64,000 nucleotides of DNA from contig OZ242974.1 in NCBI GenBank assembly GCA_965211775.1, positions 2,356,001 through 2,420,000 on the forward strand, given 5' to 3'. The position numbers and the translations under genes were made by a program. This document shows positions 26,376 through 33,558 of this stretch, piece by piece; the stretch's first letter is position 1; every line of letters begins with the position of its first letter. Under the pieces are notes generated by a model. It did no database searches. It worked only from the letters and a program-made list of their open reading frames with translations, and was not told where the DNA came from. The DNA comes from Thiodiazotropha sp040506975. Its GTDB lineage: Bacteria > Pseudomonadota > Gammaproteobacteria > Chromatiales > Chromatiaceae.

Positions 26376-27015
26376 GAAAAAGATCCCACTGCTGTTATTT
26401 GTTTTATCTCTGACATGGCCTGTGGCGCTGAGTGCGGCGATGCCCAAAATATTGGTTGTTGGTGACAGTTTGAGTGCCGGGTATGGTGTCACCACCGAGC
26501 GGCGATGGGTGACACTCCTGACAATGCGTCTCGAGAGGCATTGTGACTCCTTCAGCGTAGTCAATGCCAGTATCAGCGGTGATACGAGCAAGGGTGGGCT
26601 GAGCCGACTTCCGGCGCTTCTGGCCAATCACCGGCCCGATATCGTCGTTATCGAACTTGGCGGGAATGACGGTTTGCGTGGTATCGCGATCAAAACCATG
26701 CGGCACAATCTGCAACAGATGGTGCGTCTTGCCAAACAGGCCAATGCCTCAGTGCTGCTATTGGGTGTCCGCTTGCCGGCGAACTATGGCGAGGATTTCG
26801 TCAATGCCTTCCACCAAGTCTATTATGATGTCGCCGAAGCGGAATCAGTTCCACTGGTGCCTTTCTTTTTGCAGGATGTGGCCCTGGATAAACAGCTCAT
26901 GCAAGCCGATGGCGTCCATCCCAATGACCTGGCCCAGCCCGTTCTGTTGGACAATGTTTGGCCAGAGCTACGCTCGATAATTATCGATAGAGGTCTGGTG
27001 ATTGGTTGTAATTGA
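26374..27015 (+). CDS. tesA: arylesterase / acyl-CoA thioesterase I, SGNH hydrolase
   Basis: A 213-residue periplasmic hydrolase. A signal peptide (cleavage near ALSAA) is followed by the SGNH blocks: GDSLSAGYG (Ser), ISGDTSKGGLSR (Gly), ELGGNDGLRG (Asn) and DGVHPND (Asp/His). Like E. coli TesA it should hydrolyse acyl thioesters and lysophospholipids. The gene is divergent from ybbAP, a conserved pairing. The first ATG of MKK at 26374 has no strong ribosome site; the upstream TTG at 26356 is less likely. Confidence 0.92.
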   Translation: MKKIPLLLFVLSLTWPVALSAAMPKILVVGDSLSAGYGVTTERRWVTLLTMRLERHCDSFSVVNASISGDTSKGGLSRLPALLANHRPDIVVIELGGNDGLRGIAIKTMRHNLQQMVRLAKQANASVLLLGVRLPANYGEDFVNAFHQVYYDVAEAESVPLVPFFLQDVALDKQLMQADGVHPNDLAQPVLLDNVWPELRSIIIDRGLVIGCN

Positions 27016-27056
27016 CAAATAATGGGATTCAAGCTTTTATGGCCCGGAATTATGGG

Positions 27057-27062
27057 TATAAT
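27057..27062 (+). promoter_or_regulatory. -10 element of the SRP RNA promoter
   Basis: A perfect TATAAT ends about 12 bases before the 5' end of the SRP RNA. No good -35 is seen at 16-18 bases upstream (CTTTTA at 27034-27039 is weak). It overlaps the region just after the tesA stop codon. Confidence 0.6.
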
Positions 27063-27074
27063 CCCCAGCTCTTA

Positions 27075-27188
27075 TGGCGGTAGGTATCGGTCCCCCCGCA
27101 ACGAGAAGCTGTGAACCCCGTCAGGCCCGGAAGGGAGCAGCGGCAGCAGTGGCATCGTGTGCCGGGGTGTGGCTGGTACTTCCCGCCA
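27075..27188 (+). ncRNA. ffs: 4.5S signal recognition particle RNA
   Basis: About 114 bases fold as one long hairpin: TGGCGG at the 5' end pairs with CCGCCA at the 3' end. The apex holds the hallmark SRP helix 8 sequence (GTCAGGCCCGGAAGGGAGCA, with the GGAA tetraloop) and the conserved internal-loop side GTGTGCCGGGGTG. It binds Ffh and targets membrane proteins to the translocon. This is a small SRP RNA without an Alu domain, as in gammaproteobacteria. Exact ends are estimated from the stem. Confidence 0.95.
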
Positions 27189-27228
27189 CCATCAACAGGA
27201 CCGAATAGAGAGCGTCCCGGTCTAGCTT

Positions 27229-27936
27229 TCAATCTGCCGTGTAGGCCCGTTTGTAGTCATTATACTCTGCAATCACATGTTGCATGACGTCATCCTGATA
27301 GGGCTGCAGTCCCCTTAAAGCCATAAATTTGGCGCCGCGCCCAACCTCGATTCCCCCTTCCATGAACCGAAAGTCGAGGCGGACCGTACCCTTTTTTCCC
27401 TGTGTATCCAAATAAGAGCCGGTGGATTCCAGCTTCGGATCACTTAGGTCGAGGCGGTCAAGACAGATCTCCATGCTCTGGTACATAACCAGTGGCCGTG
27501 CTGGGTTTATCATAACCCCCTCTGCAGCCATCAGTGGCACGAGCATGTGGGGAAACGCCTTGCCCGAGAAAGCGACATAACGGCTGGAGAGGCATCCGAT
27601 CAGTTGCGGATCATGGGTGGTATCCCCTTCACGCTCGATTGAGATGTACTGCTTGCCTTCTTCATCCACTACATCAATCTGTGATAGATCGCCGTCGGGG
27701 AAGATCACCGCATTATCTCTCACCATGCCGGAGAAGGTGAAATGCATATGCTGGCTCAGTCCGAGGTAGTCGAGGGCAACTGAAAAGAGCAGGTCGCCGG
27801 GTACACAAAACATCTTTGCATCAGGATTATGTAACGGATTGAAATCGTTAGCAATTTCTTTCGCAAATCGACTGGCTTGGTCGCGCGTGAACTTGATCTG
27901 GTTACCCTTGGCAGTGAAATAGTTGGCCAGCACCAT
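27229..27936 (-). CDS. DUF3581 family protein
   Basis: A 235-residue protein matching the gammaproteobacterial DUF3581 family. The N-terminal signature is FTRDQASRFAKEIANDFNPL, then FCVPGDLLFSVAL and later YVAFSGKAFPHMLVPLMAAE. The pattern resembles MaoC/hotdog-like domains (NDFNPLH recalls a dehydratase active-site region), but activity is not known. Its stop lies about 40 bp from the SRP RNA, so the two are convergent. Confidence 0.8.
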   Translation of the reverse strand: MVLANYFTAKGNQIKFTRDQASRFAKEIANDFNPLHNPDAKMFCVPGDLLFSVALDYLGLSQHMHFTFSGMVRDNAVIFPDGDLSQIDVVDEEGKQYISIEREGDTTHDPQLIGCLSSRYVAFSGKAFPHMLVPLMAAEGVMINPARPLVMYQSMEICLDRLDLSDPKLESTGSYLDTQGKKGTVRLDFRFMEGGIEVGRGAKFMALRGLQPYQDDVMQHVIAEYNDYKRAYTAD

Positions 27937-28156
27937 GACAGCAATCCCATTAATGTCAGACGTGCGCGATCATATCAGGAGCTGTTTGATCAGCATAGAT
28001 GGAATCCGCATAACAGTGTGACGCAGGTGGGTTTTCTCAACCGATCGACCAAACCGGGGGCATTCAAACCATCTTCGATCAGGTCGATGAATGGATATGA
28101 TAAAGTAGCCCTGTCTATCCACCGTGGAGTTGCCCCTGATGACTTTGGATTTAGAG

Positions 28157-28468
28157 ATGACTAAAGCCAAGTTCGGTGTCGGCGAACTTGTCTACCACCG
28201 CTTATTCGACTATCGCGGAGTCATCGTGGACGTGGATGCAAAATTCATGCTGAGTGATGAGTGGTATGATCAGGTCGCCCGCACCCGGCCACCAAAGGAT
28301 CAGCCCTGGTATCGGGTGCTGGTCCACAGCGCCAATAACGAAACCTATGTGGCAGAACGCAATCTGACAAATGATATGAGTACAGAGCCTGTCGATCACC
28401 CCTTGATAAAGGAGTTTTTTGACGACTTCATTGACGGTAGATATGTCACCGGCAGGCGAGCCAACTGA
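28157..28468 (+). CDS. hspQ: heat shock protein HspQ / hemimethylated-DNA-binding family
   Basis: A 103-residue protein of the HspQ (YccV) family. It starts KAKFGVGELVYHRLFDYRGV and continues VDVDAKFMLSDEWYDQV, PWYRVLVHSANNETYVAE and ERNL. In E. coli HspQ is a heat-induced specificity factor for the Lon protease and was first noted for binding hemimethylated oriC DNA. The start at 28157 matches the family N-terminus. In-frame ATG at 28139 and GTG at 28124 would add six or eleven residues. Confidence 0.88.
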   Translation: MTKAKFGVGELVYHRLFDYRGVIVDVDAKFMLSDEWYDQVARTRPPKDQPWYRVLVHSANNETYVAERNLTNDMSTEPVDHPLIKEFFDDFIDGRYVTGRRAN

Positions 28469-28485
28469 AAACGGGTAGAGAGATT

Positions 28486-28938
28486 TTGTCGCTGTTGAAA
28501 AAAATTGCCGCTGTTCTCGTTATCCTTCTCGCAGGTTATTTCGGACTGCTACAGCAAGCGGGAAACTCCCCGGTCGGACTTCCCGATGGATCGGAGCATT
28601 CAGTAGGTGATGATCAGATTACACGCGCCTTTCGGCAGCGGGCAAAGGATCTACGGGTAAGGGGTGAAGGAGAGGTGATAAGACTGCTTGCGGATGATCT
28701 TGACGGCAGCAGGCATCAACGGTTCATCATTCGTCTGGATTCCGGCCATACCGTATTGATCGCGCACAATATCGATCTCGCGCCGAGAGTGGATGCGCTT
28801 GATAAAGGCGACAGTATTGAGTTTTCCGGTATTTATGAGTGGAATGATAGGGGGGGTGTGGTGCACTGGACCCATCATGATCCTCAGGGCAGGCGGAAGG
28901 GCGGTTGGATTGAGCACCGGGGTAAACGTTACCGGTGA
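28486..28938 (+). CDS. DUF3465 family protein, exported or membrane-anchored
   Basis: A 150-residue protein starting at a TTG, with a short hydrophobic N-terminal helix. The C-terminal domain shows GEGEVIRLLADDLDGSRHQR, FIIRLDSGHTVLIAHNIDLA, the segment GDSIEFSGIYEWNDRGG and a His-rich VVHWTHHDPQGR. This is the DUF3465 pattern, an OB-like fold of unknown role. It follows hspQ by 17 bp. Confidence 0.78.
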   Translation: MSLLKKIAAVLVILLAGYFGLLQQAGNSPVGLPDGSEHSVGDDQITRAFRQRAKDLRVRGEGEVIRLLADDLDGSRHQRFIIRLDSGHTVLIAHNIDLAPRVDALDKGDSIEFSGIYEWNDRGGVVHWTHHDPQGRRKGGWIEHRGKRYR

Positions 28939-29056
28939 TCATCACGGCTATACCCCTGTTTGTTGCCCATTGCTATGTTGCCGGCAGCTATTTGGTTTCG
29001 AACCTGCGCAAGCGCATGGATACGGAGTGTCAATGGTGTCCCCAGTAGAGCCCGCC

Positions 29057-29077
29057 GGATTAGTCATAACAGGCCCT
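29057..29077 (-). repeat. dispersed 20-bp repeat, copy 3
   Basis: The minus strand reads AGGGCCTGTTATGACTAATC and on into CGG; the AC in the middle of the consensus is TG here. It lies between the DUF3465 and PqiA-like genes in a 171-bp noncoding stretch. Confidence 0.6.
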
Positions 29078-29130
29078 CAGGTTTCCGATCTTGATGCGAG
29101 CCATGAATAATGCAGGAGCAGGATGAGACA

Positions 29131-29616
29131 ATGCCTGCGGTGATTCCGCATCATTCTGCCAGATGGCTTCGCTGGTTACTGTTTCTTTCCACATGTCTGC
29201 TGCTTGCGGGCCTCTATTTGCCCATGCTGACGTTGACCAAGTTTCTGTTTATCGCCAACTCGTTTTCAGTCATATCGGGTATTCTCGAGTTGCTGCACAG
29301 GGGGCACTGGTTTCTGTTTATTCTGGTGGGGGTGTTCAGCGTGGTACTGCCCATCTTGAAGATTCTGCTGTTGTTTCTGCTGCTGCAACTGCGTGAAGTC
29401 AACTCGACCCGATATATCCGAATCCTGAGGATGATGCACGATTACGGACGTTGGGGAATGTTGGATGTCATGGTGGTTGCAGTGATGATCGTTACGGTAA
29501 AATTGGACGTAATTGCTGAGATTGAACTGCATGCCGGGCTCTATCTGTTTGCCGCGGCGGTTGTACTGATTATGTATGTCACACATCGGGTTGCCGGTTT
29601 TATACAATCAAAATGA
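29131..29616 (+). CDS. paraquat-inducible protein A (PqiA) domain membrane protein
   Basis: A 161-residue integral membrane protein with four predicted helices, matching one PqiA repeat. Landmarks are LYLPMLTLTKFLFIANSFSV, ILELLHRGHWFLFILVGVFS and a YGRWGMLDVMVVAV segment, the usual W.MLD.F/V motif. The zinc-binding Cys residues of full PqiA are absent. PqiA-like proteins support lipid transport between membranes. The ATG at 29131 has AGGA 7 bases upstream; the ATG at 29110 has none. It overlaps ybaK by 4 bp. Confidence 0.82.
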   Translation: MPAVIPHHSARWLRWLLFLSTCLLLAGLYLPMLTLTKFLFIANSFSVISGILELLHRGHWFLFILVGVFSVVLPILKILLLFLLLQLREVNSTRYIRILRMMHDYGRWGMLDVMVVAVMIVTVKLDVIAEIELHAGLYLFAAAVVLIMYVTHRVAGFIQSK

Positions 29617-30080
29617 CACCAGCAGTCAACACTGCGAAAAAGGCGGGGATCTGGTTTCAGACCCATGCTTATGAACACGATTCGGCGCATCCATCCTATG
29701 GTATGGAAGCGGCTGAAAAGCTTGGTATTCCTCCTGAACGGGTATTCAAGACACTGGTGGTTAGGCTGGATGGTAGGGAATTGGCTGTGGCAGTGGTCCC
29801 AGTCTCGTCGCAGCTTGATCTGAAGGCGTTCGCAAAAACGGTGAATGTGAAGAAAGTTGCCATGGCCGATGCCAAGCAAGTGGAGCGAAGCACCGGCTAT
29901 GTCTTGGGTGGCGTCAGTCCATTGGGCCAGAAAAGGAGCCTGTTAACCCTGATAGACCGTTCCGCAATCGATTTCCCCACGCTCTTCGTAAGCGCCGGGC
30001 GACGGGGCCTGGAGATCGAATTGGCCGCTGATGATCTGTTGAAATTGTTGAATGCGCGCCTGGCGGAGATTGCCAAATGA
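29613..30080 (+). CDS. ybaK: aminoacyl-tRNA deacylase, YbaK/EbsC type
   Basis: A 155-residue YbaK family protein that removes mischarged Cys from tRNA-Pro (Cys-tRNA deacylase). The catalytic Lys lies in RVFKTLVVR. GYVLGGVSPLGQKRSL is the family's glycine-rich segment, and FVSAGRRGLEIEL follows. The length is typical. The start overlaps the PqiA-like stop (ATGA), so the two genes are cotranslated. Confidence 0.92.
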   Translation: MTPAVNTAKKAGIWFQTHAYEHDSAHPSYGMEAAEKLGIPPERVFKTLVVRLDGRELAVAVVPVSSQLDLKAFAKTVNVKKVAMADAKQVERSTGYVLGGVSPLGQKRSLLTLIDRSAIDFPTLFVSAGRRGLEIELAADDLLKLLNARLAEIAK

Positions 30081-30264
30081 AAGCCCAGGCCAAGACAACC
30101 CGCGGGCAATCCCTCCACAAACATATCCGGGTTATAAATGCCCCCTTCCCGGATTGTATTTTCCCTATGCAATCAACTAATCTGTCAATGTAAGCCATTA
30201 ATAATCGAAACTTGACGCAAGTCCATTGCTAGAGTTTTACAAGCAGCGCCCAAAGGTATTTGTG

Positions 30265-31338
30265 ATGACGGTTGAGCGGCCGATAATTGATAGCCGGGTA
30301 TCCAATATTCGGGTATTCAGCACCCACAGATTGATTCGTCCTCTCGATCTGTTACAGGAGATGCCAATTGGTGACACCCTCAATGAGCATGTGCTCGAGG
30401 TGCGCAACACCATTCATAACATCATAGCCGGCGATGACCAACGCCCATTGGTTATCGTCGGGCCCTGTTCGATCCATGATCCGTCTGCGGCCATGGATTA
30501 TGCTCAAAGACTCAAGCCATTGGCAGATGCGCTGAGTGACCGGTTGTATATTGTTATGCGAGTCTATTTTGAAAAGCCCCGTACAACAATCGGCTGGAAA
30601 GGCTTGATCAATGATCCGGAGATGAACGGATCATTCGATATGGGTAAGGGTTTACACCTGGCGAGGAAACTGCTGCTTGATATCAATGGTCTCGGATTGG
30701 CTACGGCCACCGAGATACTCGAGCCGTTCACACCGCAATATATCGGTGATCTGCTCGGTTGGGTGGCGATTGGGGCACGCACCACAGAGAGTCAGACCCA
30801 TCGCCAGATGGCATCCGGCCTGTCGGCGCCGGTGGGATTCAAAAATTCCACCGACGGTAACACCAAGGTTGCGGTTGATGCCATGTTGTCCGCCGCCAGC
30901 TCGCATACCTTTCTGGGCATCAACGAGCAGGGTGAAACCTCAATCGTTGAAACCACGGGCAATAGTGATACCCACCTGATCCTGCGGGGTGGCAGTCAAG
31001 GCTCGAATTATGATCAACAAGATGTGTTCAAGGCTGCAGAAATGCTGCGATCAAAGGCCCTCAATCCGAGATTGATGGTCGACTGTTCGCATGCCAATAG
31101 CGGAAAAAACTACACACGTCAGGTTATGGTTTGGGACAATCTCATAGCGCAGATCTGTCGGGCGAGAAGTGATGGTGAACCGTCTTATATTCTTGGGGCG
31201 ATGCTGGAGAGCCATATCAACGCCGGTCGACAGGATATCAAGGGCGGTCTGGACTATGGCGTATCGGTCACGGATGCCTGTATCGACTGGAAAACAACAG
31301 AACAGTTATTACGGCGCGGCTATCAGGAGTTGGGTTGA
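30265..31338 (+). CDS. 3-deoxy-7-phosphoheptulonate (DAHP) synthase, class I AroAIalpha type
   Basis: A 357-residue enzyme joining phosphoenolpyruvate and erythrose 4-phosphate, the first step to aromatic amino acids. Landmarks are VIVGPCSIHDPSAAMDYA, RVYFEKPRTTIGWKGLINDP, AIGARTTESQTHRQMASG, FKNSTDG and VDCSHANSGKNYTRQ. The ATG at 30265 has AAAGG 8 bases upstream; the longer TTG frame is unlikely. It corresponds to E. coli AroF/AroG/AroH, and feedback specificity cannot be assigned. It is followed by an IS1595 copy 100 bp downstream. Confidence 0.93.
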   Translation: MTVERPIIDSRVSNIRVFSTHRLIRPLDLLQEMPIGDTLNEHVLEVRNTIHNIIAGDDQRPLVIVGPCSIHDPSAAMDYAQRLKPLADALSDRLYIVMRVYFEKPRTTIGWKGLINDPEMNGSFDMGKGLHLARKLLLDINGLGLATATEILEPFTPQYIGDLLGWVAIGARTTESQTHRQMASGLSAPVGFKNSTDGNTKVAVDAMLSAASSHTFLGINEQGETSIVETTGNSDTHLILRGGSQGSNYDQQDVFKAAEMLRSKALNPRLMVDCSHANSGKNYTRQVMVWDNLIAQICRARSDGEPSYILGAMLESHINAGRQDIKGGLDYGVSVTDACIDWKTTEQLLRRGYQELG

Positions 31339-31439
31339 GTGGCGATTGGCCATGTGACTGATGAGAACGGGCACCGGATGAATATTGAAAATGAATAAAG
31401 CGTGGCTCAGCAGTCGCTATATTGTTACTCATTTTTTAA

Positions 31440-32468
31440 CCTGATTACCCCTAAACCTCAGCCATTCTCAAGAGGCGATATGGCATAGGTGGAGTGCGAA
31501 GAGCGGCAAAAAGCAATCGTTCAATCATGGCGGGTAAATCGAAACGGCGGTTAAACCGATATTCGAACTCAGCAAGATAACGCGACACATGTTTATCTCG
31601 AATCGCATGAAAAGTACCCAACAGACTGTTTTTGACATTACCCAACATCGTGTTTACCCATTTGAAGCACGAATACTGGACACTTTGGCGCCCACCACCC
31701 GTCACCATGGGGTTATGATGGCAATCAGCGGTTGTCACGCCACTAAAGCACCAAAGCCCATCGGTAAAGACTTCGCTGCCAGGCATCAAGCAGGAGCGGG
31801 CGTAGCGGGCGATTTCACGTTTGCGGAAGCCCCTTACACGACGCAGTTGAATTTTCATGGGCCTGCCGTCCCGCGTCGTCTCAACAGCAGCTACGAAAGG
31901 GATTTTGTTGCGCGACCCACGACCACGCTTACCGGCTTGCTCGCCTCCGAGATAAGCATCATCCAATTCGATGCGACCGGCCAGTTTTTTTCCACGCTCA
32001 CGTTCCATCATCACCTGCATCAACTTATGCTTGAGTCGCCAGGCCGTATTGTAGTTCACCCCGATTTCGCGGGAAAGTTGCAGCGCCGAGATACTTTTCT
32101 TGCGTTGGGTCAACAGATAGATCGCAAGAAACCACGTTCTCAGCGGCAGCTTGGTGCCATGGAAGATGCTGCCGGCGGTCAGGGAAGTCTGATGATGGCA
32201 CTTGTGACATTGATATATCTGACGCTTTTTGAGTTCACAGCCTGTTGTGTTGCCGCACTCAGGGCAGACATAGCCCGTCGGCCAGCGCAAATCATACAAT
32301 GCCTGTCGACACTGATCCTCGGTCCCATATTGTTCCAGAAAATCGTGCAAACCAAGACCTTTTTGAAATTGAATAGTATTTCTCGGCATGATGAAATCCT
32401 CTTTTATTCAGTAGGTTCCATTATGCTTGCACCACAGGCTCAATAGCTGAGCCTCATGAGTAATCAGG
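31440..32468 (-). mobile_element. IS1595-family insertion sequence, copy B (1029 bp)
   Basis: It has the same ends as copy A (both starting CCTGATTAC inward) and an 8-bp duplication TTTTTTAA at 31432-31439 and 32469-32476. It inserted in an A/T-rich spot between the DAHP synthase gene and the SGNH-like gene, leaving both coding regions intact. Confidence 0.95.
31451..32389 (-). CDS. IS1595-family transposase (copy B)
   Basis: A 312-residue transposase with the same protein sequence as copy A at 21546. One silent base change is visible near 32112. The zinc ribbon and DDE core are as in copy A. An intact gene in two near-identical copies suggests recent activity. Confidence 0.93.
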   Translation of the reverse strand: MPRNTIQFQKGLGLHDFLEQYGTEDQCRQALYDLRWPTGYVCPECGNTTGCELKKRQIYQCHKCHHQTSLTAGSIFHGTKLPLRTWFLAIYLLTQRKKSISALQLSREIGVNYNTAWRLKHKLMQVMMERERGKKLAGRIELDDAYLGGEQAGKRGRGSRNKIPFVAAVETTRDGRPMKIQLRRVRGFRKREIARYARSCLMPGSEVFTDGLWCFSGVTTADCHHNPMVTGGGRQSVQYSCFKWVNTMLGNVKNSLLGTFHAIRDKHVSRYLAEFEYRFNRRFDLPAMIERLLFAALRTPPMPYRLLRMAEV

Positions 32469-32513
32469 TTTTTTAATGGTTGTTATTCCAGTCATCAATA
32501 GGAGGCATCAATA

Positions 32514-33272
32514 GTGCCGCAGACATTGGAGCGGGATTGGCAAACCCTGGCAGACGCAAGGGTTTTTTTTGGGCATCAATCCGTCGGCAAGAACATTATC
32601 GCCGGTATAGAGGAACTATCAGGTGATTATCAAGAGATCGATCTGAATATAACGGAGAATAGTGCTGAGGTCGGTGGTGCCTCCGGTTGTCTGCTGCATG
32701 CCGCGGTGGGTAGGAATACCGATCCGCTTAGTAAATGTGTCGATTTTGGCAGGATTCTCGATCAGGAACTGACGGGAAAGATCGATTACGCGCTGTTGAA
32801 ATTTTGCTATATCGATATCAACCGTGATTCTGATGTGACGAAGTTGTTCGAAGATTTCAAACGAACCATGGATGATCTTATAGACAGGTATCCCGAGATT
32901 ACATTTATCCATGCCACGGTGCCGCTCAGACACTCTCCCGGCGGGCTGGGGGTCGGGATAAGGGAACTTCTGGGAAGACCCAACAACAGTAAACTGGACA
33001 ATATCAAGCGCAACCTATTCAATCGTCTACTGCGCACCCACTACACTCAATCACAGATCGTGGATATTGCGGCAAGCGAATCCACCTATCCCGATGGTAA
33101 AAGGGAGGCGTTCAAAATGGATGGCCAGACCCATTATTCGCTGATCGGGGAGTACACCGATGACGGCGGACATTTGAATGAAAATGGGCGTCGCCGGGTA
33201 GCCTCTGCATTCGTCCACGAGCTTGCGCAGATCATTCGCAGCCATCCCCGGATGGATCCAGGCAGGACATAA
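32514..33272 (+). CDS. SGNH/GDSL-hydrolase-like protein
   Basis: A 252-residue protein without a clear signal peptide. It begins RVFFGHQSVGKNIIAGI (a GHQSVG block in place of GDS) and ends with DDGGHLNENGRRRVASAF, like the catalytic His block of SGNH enzymes. The segment FCYIDINRDSD may hold another block. I place it loosely in the SGNH superfamily with no known substrate. The GTG start has GGAGG 8 bases upstream, and an in-frame stop lies just before it, so the upstream IS1595 did not truncate the gene. Confidence 0.6.
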   Translation: MPQTLERDWQTLADARVFFGHQSVGKNIIAGIEELSGDYQEIDLNITENSAEVGGASGCLLHAAVGRNTDPLSKCVDFGRILDQELTGKIDYALLKFCYIDINRDSDVTKLFEDFKRTMDDLIDRYPEITFIHATVPLRHSPGGLGVGIRELLGRPNNSKLDNIKRNLFNRLLRTHYTQSQIVDIAASESTYPDGKREAFKMDGQTHYSLIGEYTDDGGHLNENGRRRVASAFVHELAQIIRSHPRMDPGRT

Positions 33273-33459
33273 AACTTCCATACCAGCGTTGTCAATCTCG
33301 GCAATAGGCCGACTACATGCGAATGATGGCCTGCAGCCAGCCGTTGGGATGTCACCGATGACAAAAAGTGGTAATGGGTTGTTACCCCAGTACCATCAAA
33401 ACTGGACAATCCATCTCGCTACTGGTTTAATGTCAATATATTAATAGCACTGTTGTTTA

Positions 33460-33478
33460 GTATTGAGCTGCTCAATAC
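33460..33478. promoter_or_regulatory. perfect 19-bp palindrome upstream of maeB
   Basis: GTATTGAGC-T-GCTCAATAC, with 9-bp arms, lies 80 bp before the maeB start in a 286-bp noncoding gap. No T-run follows, so it looks like a dimeric regulator site rather than a terminator. TACTATAG just downstream could be a -10 region. The rest of the gap shows nothing else recognisable. Confidence 0.5.
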
Positions 33479-33558
33479 ATACTATAGCTCAACTATTGTT
33501 TAACCCTCGGCTACACTCTACTGAATCACTGACCACCTGAATCGAGGACAATCGCTTT

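Noticed and set aside
27012..27017. TTGACA as the -35 of the SRP RNA promoter
   Set aside because: It is 39 bases from the TATAAT, far outside the usual 16-18.
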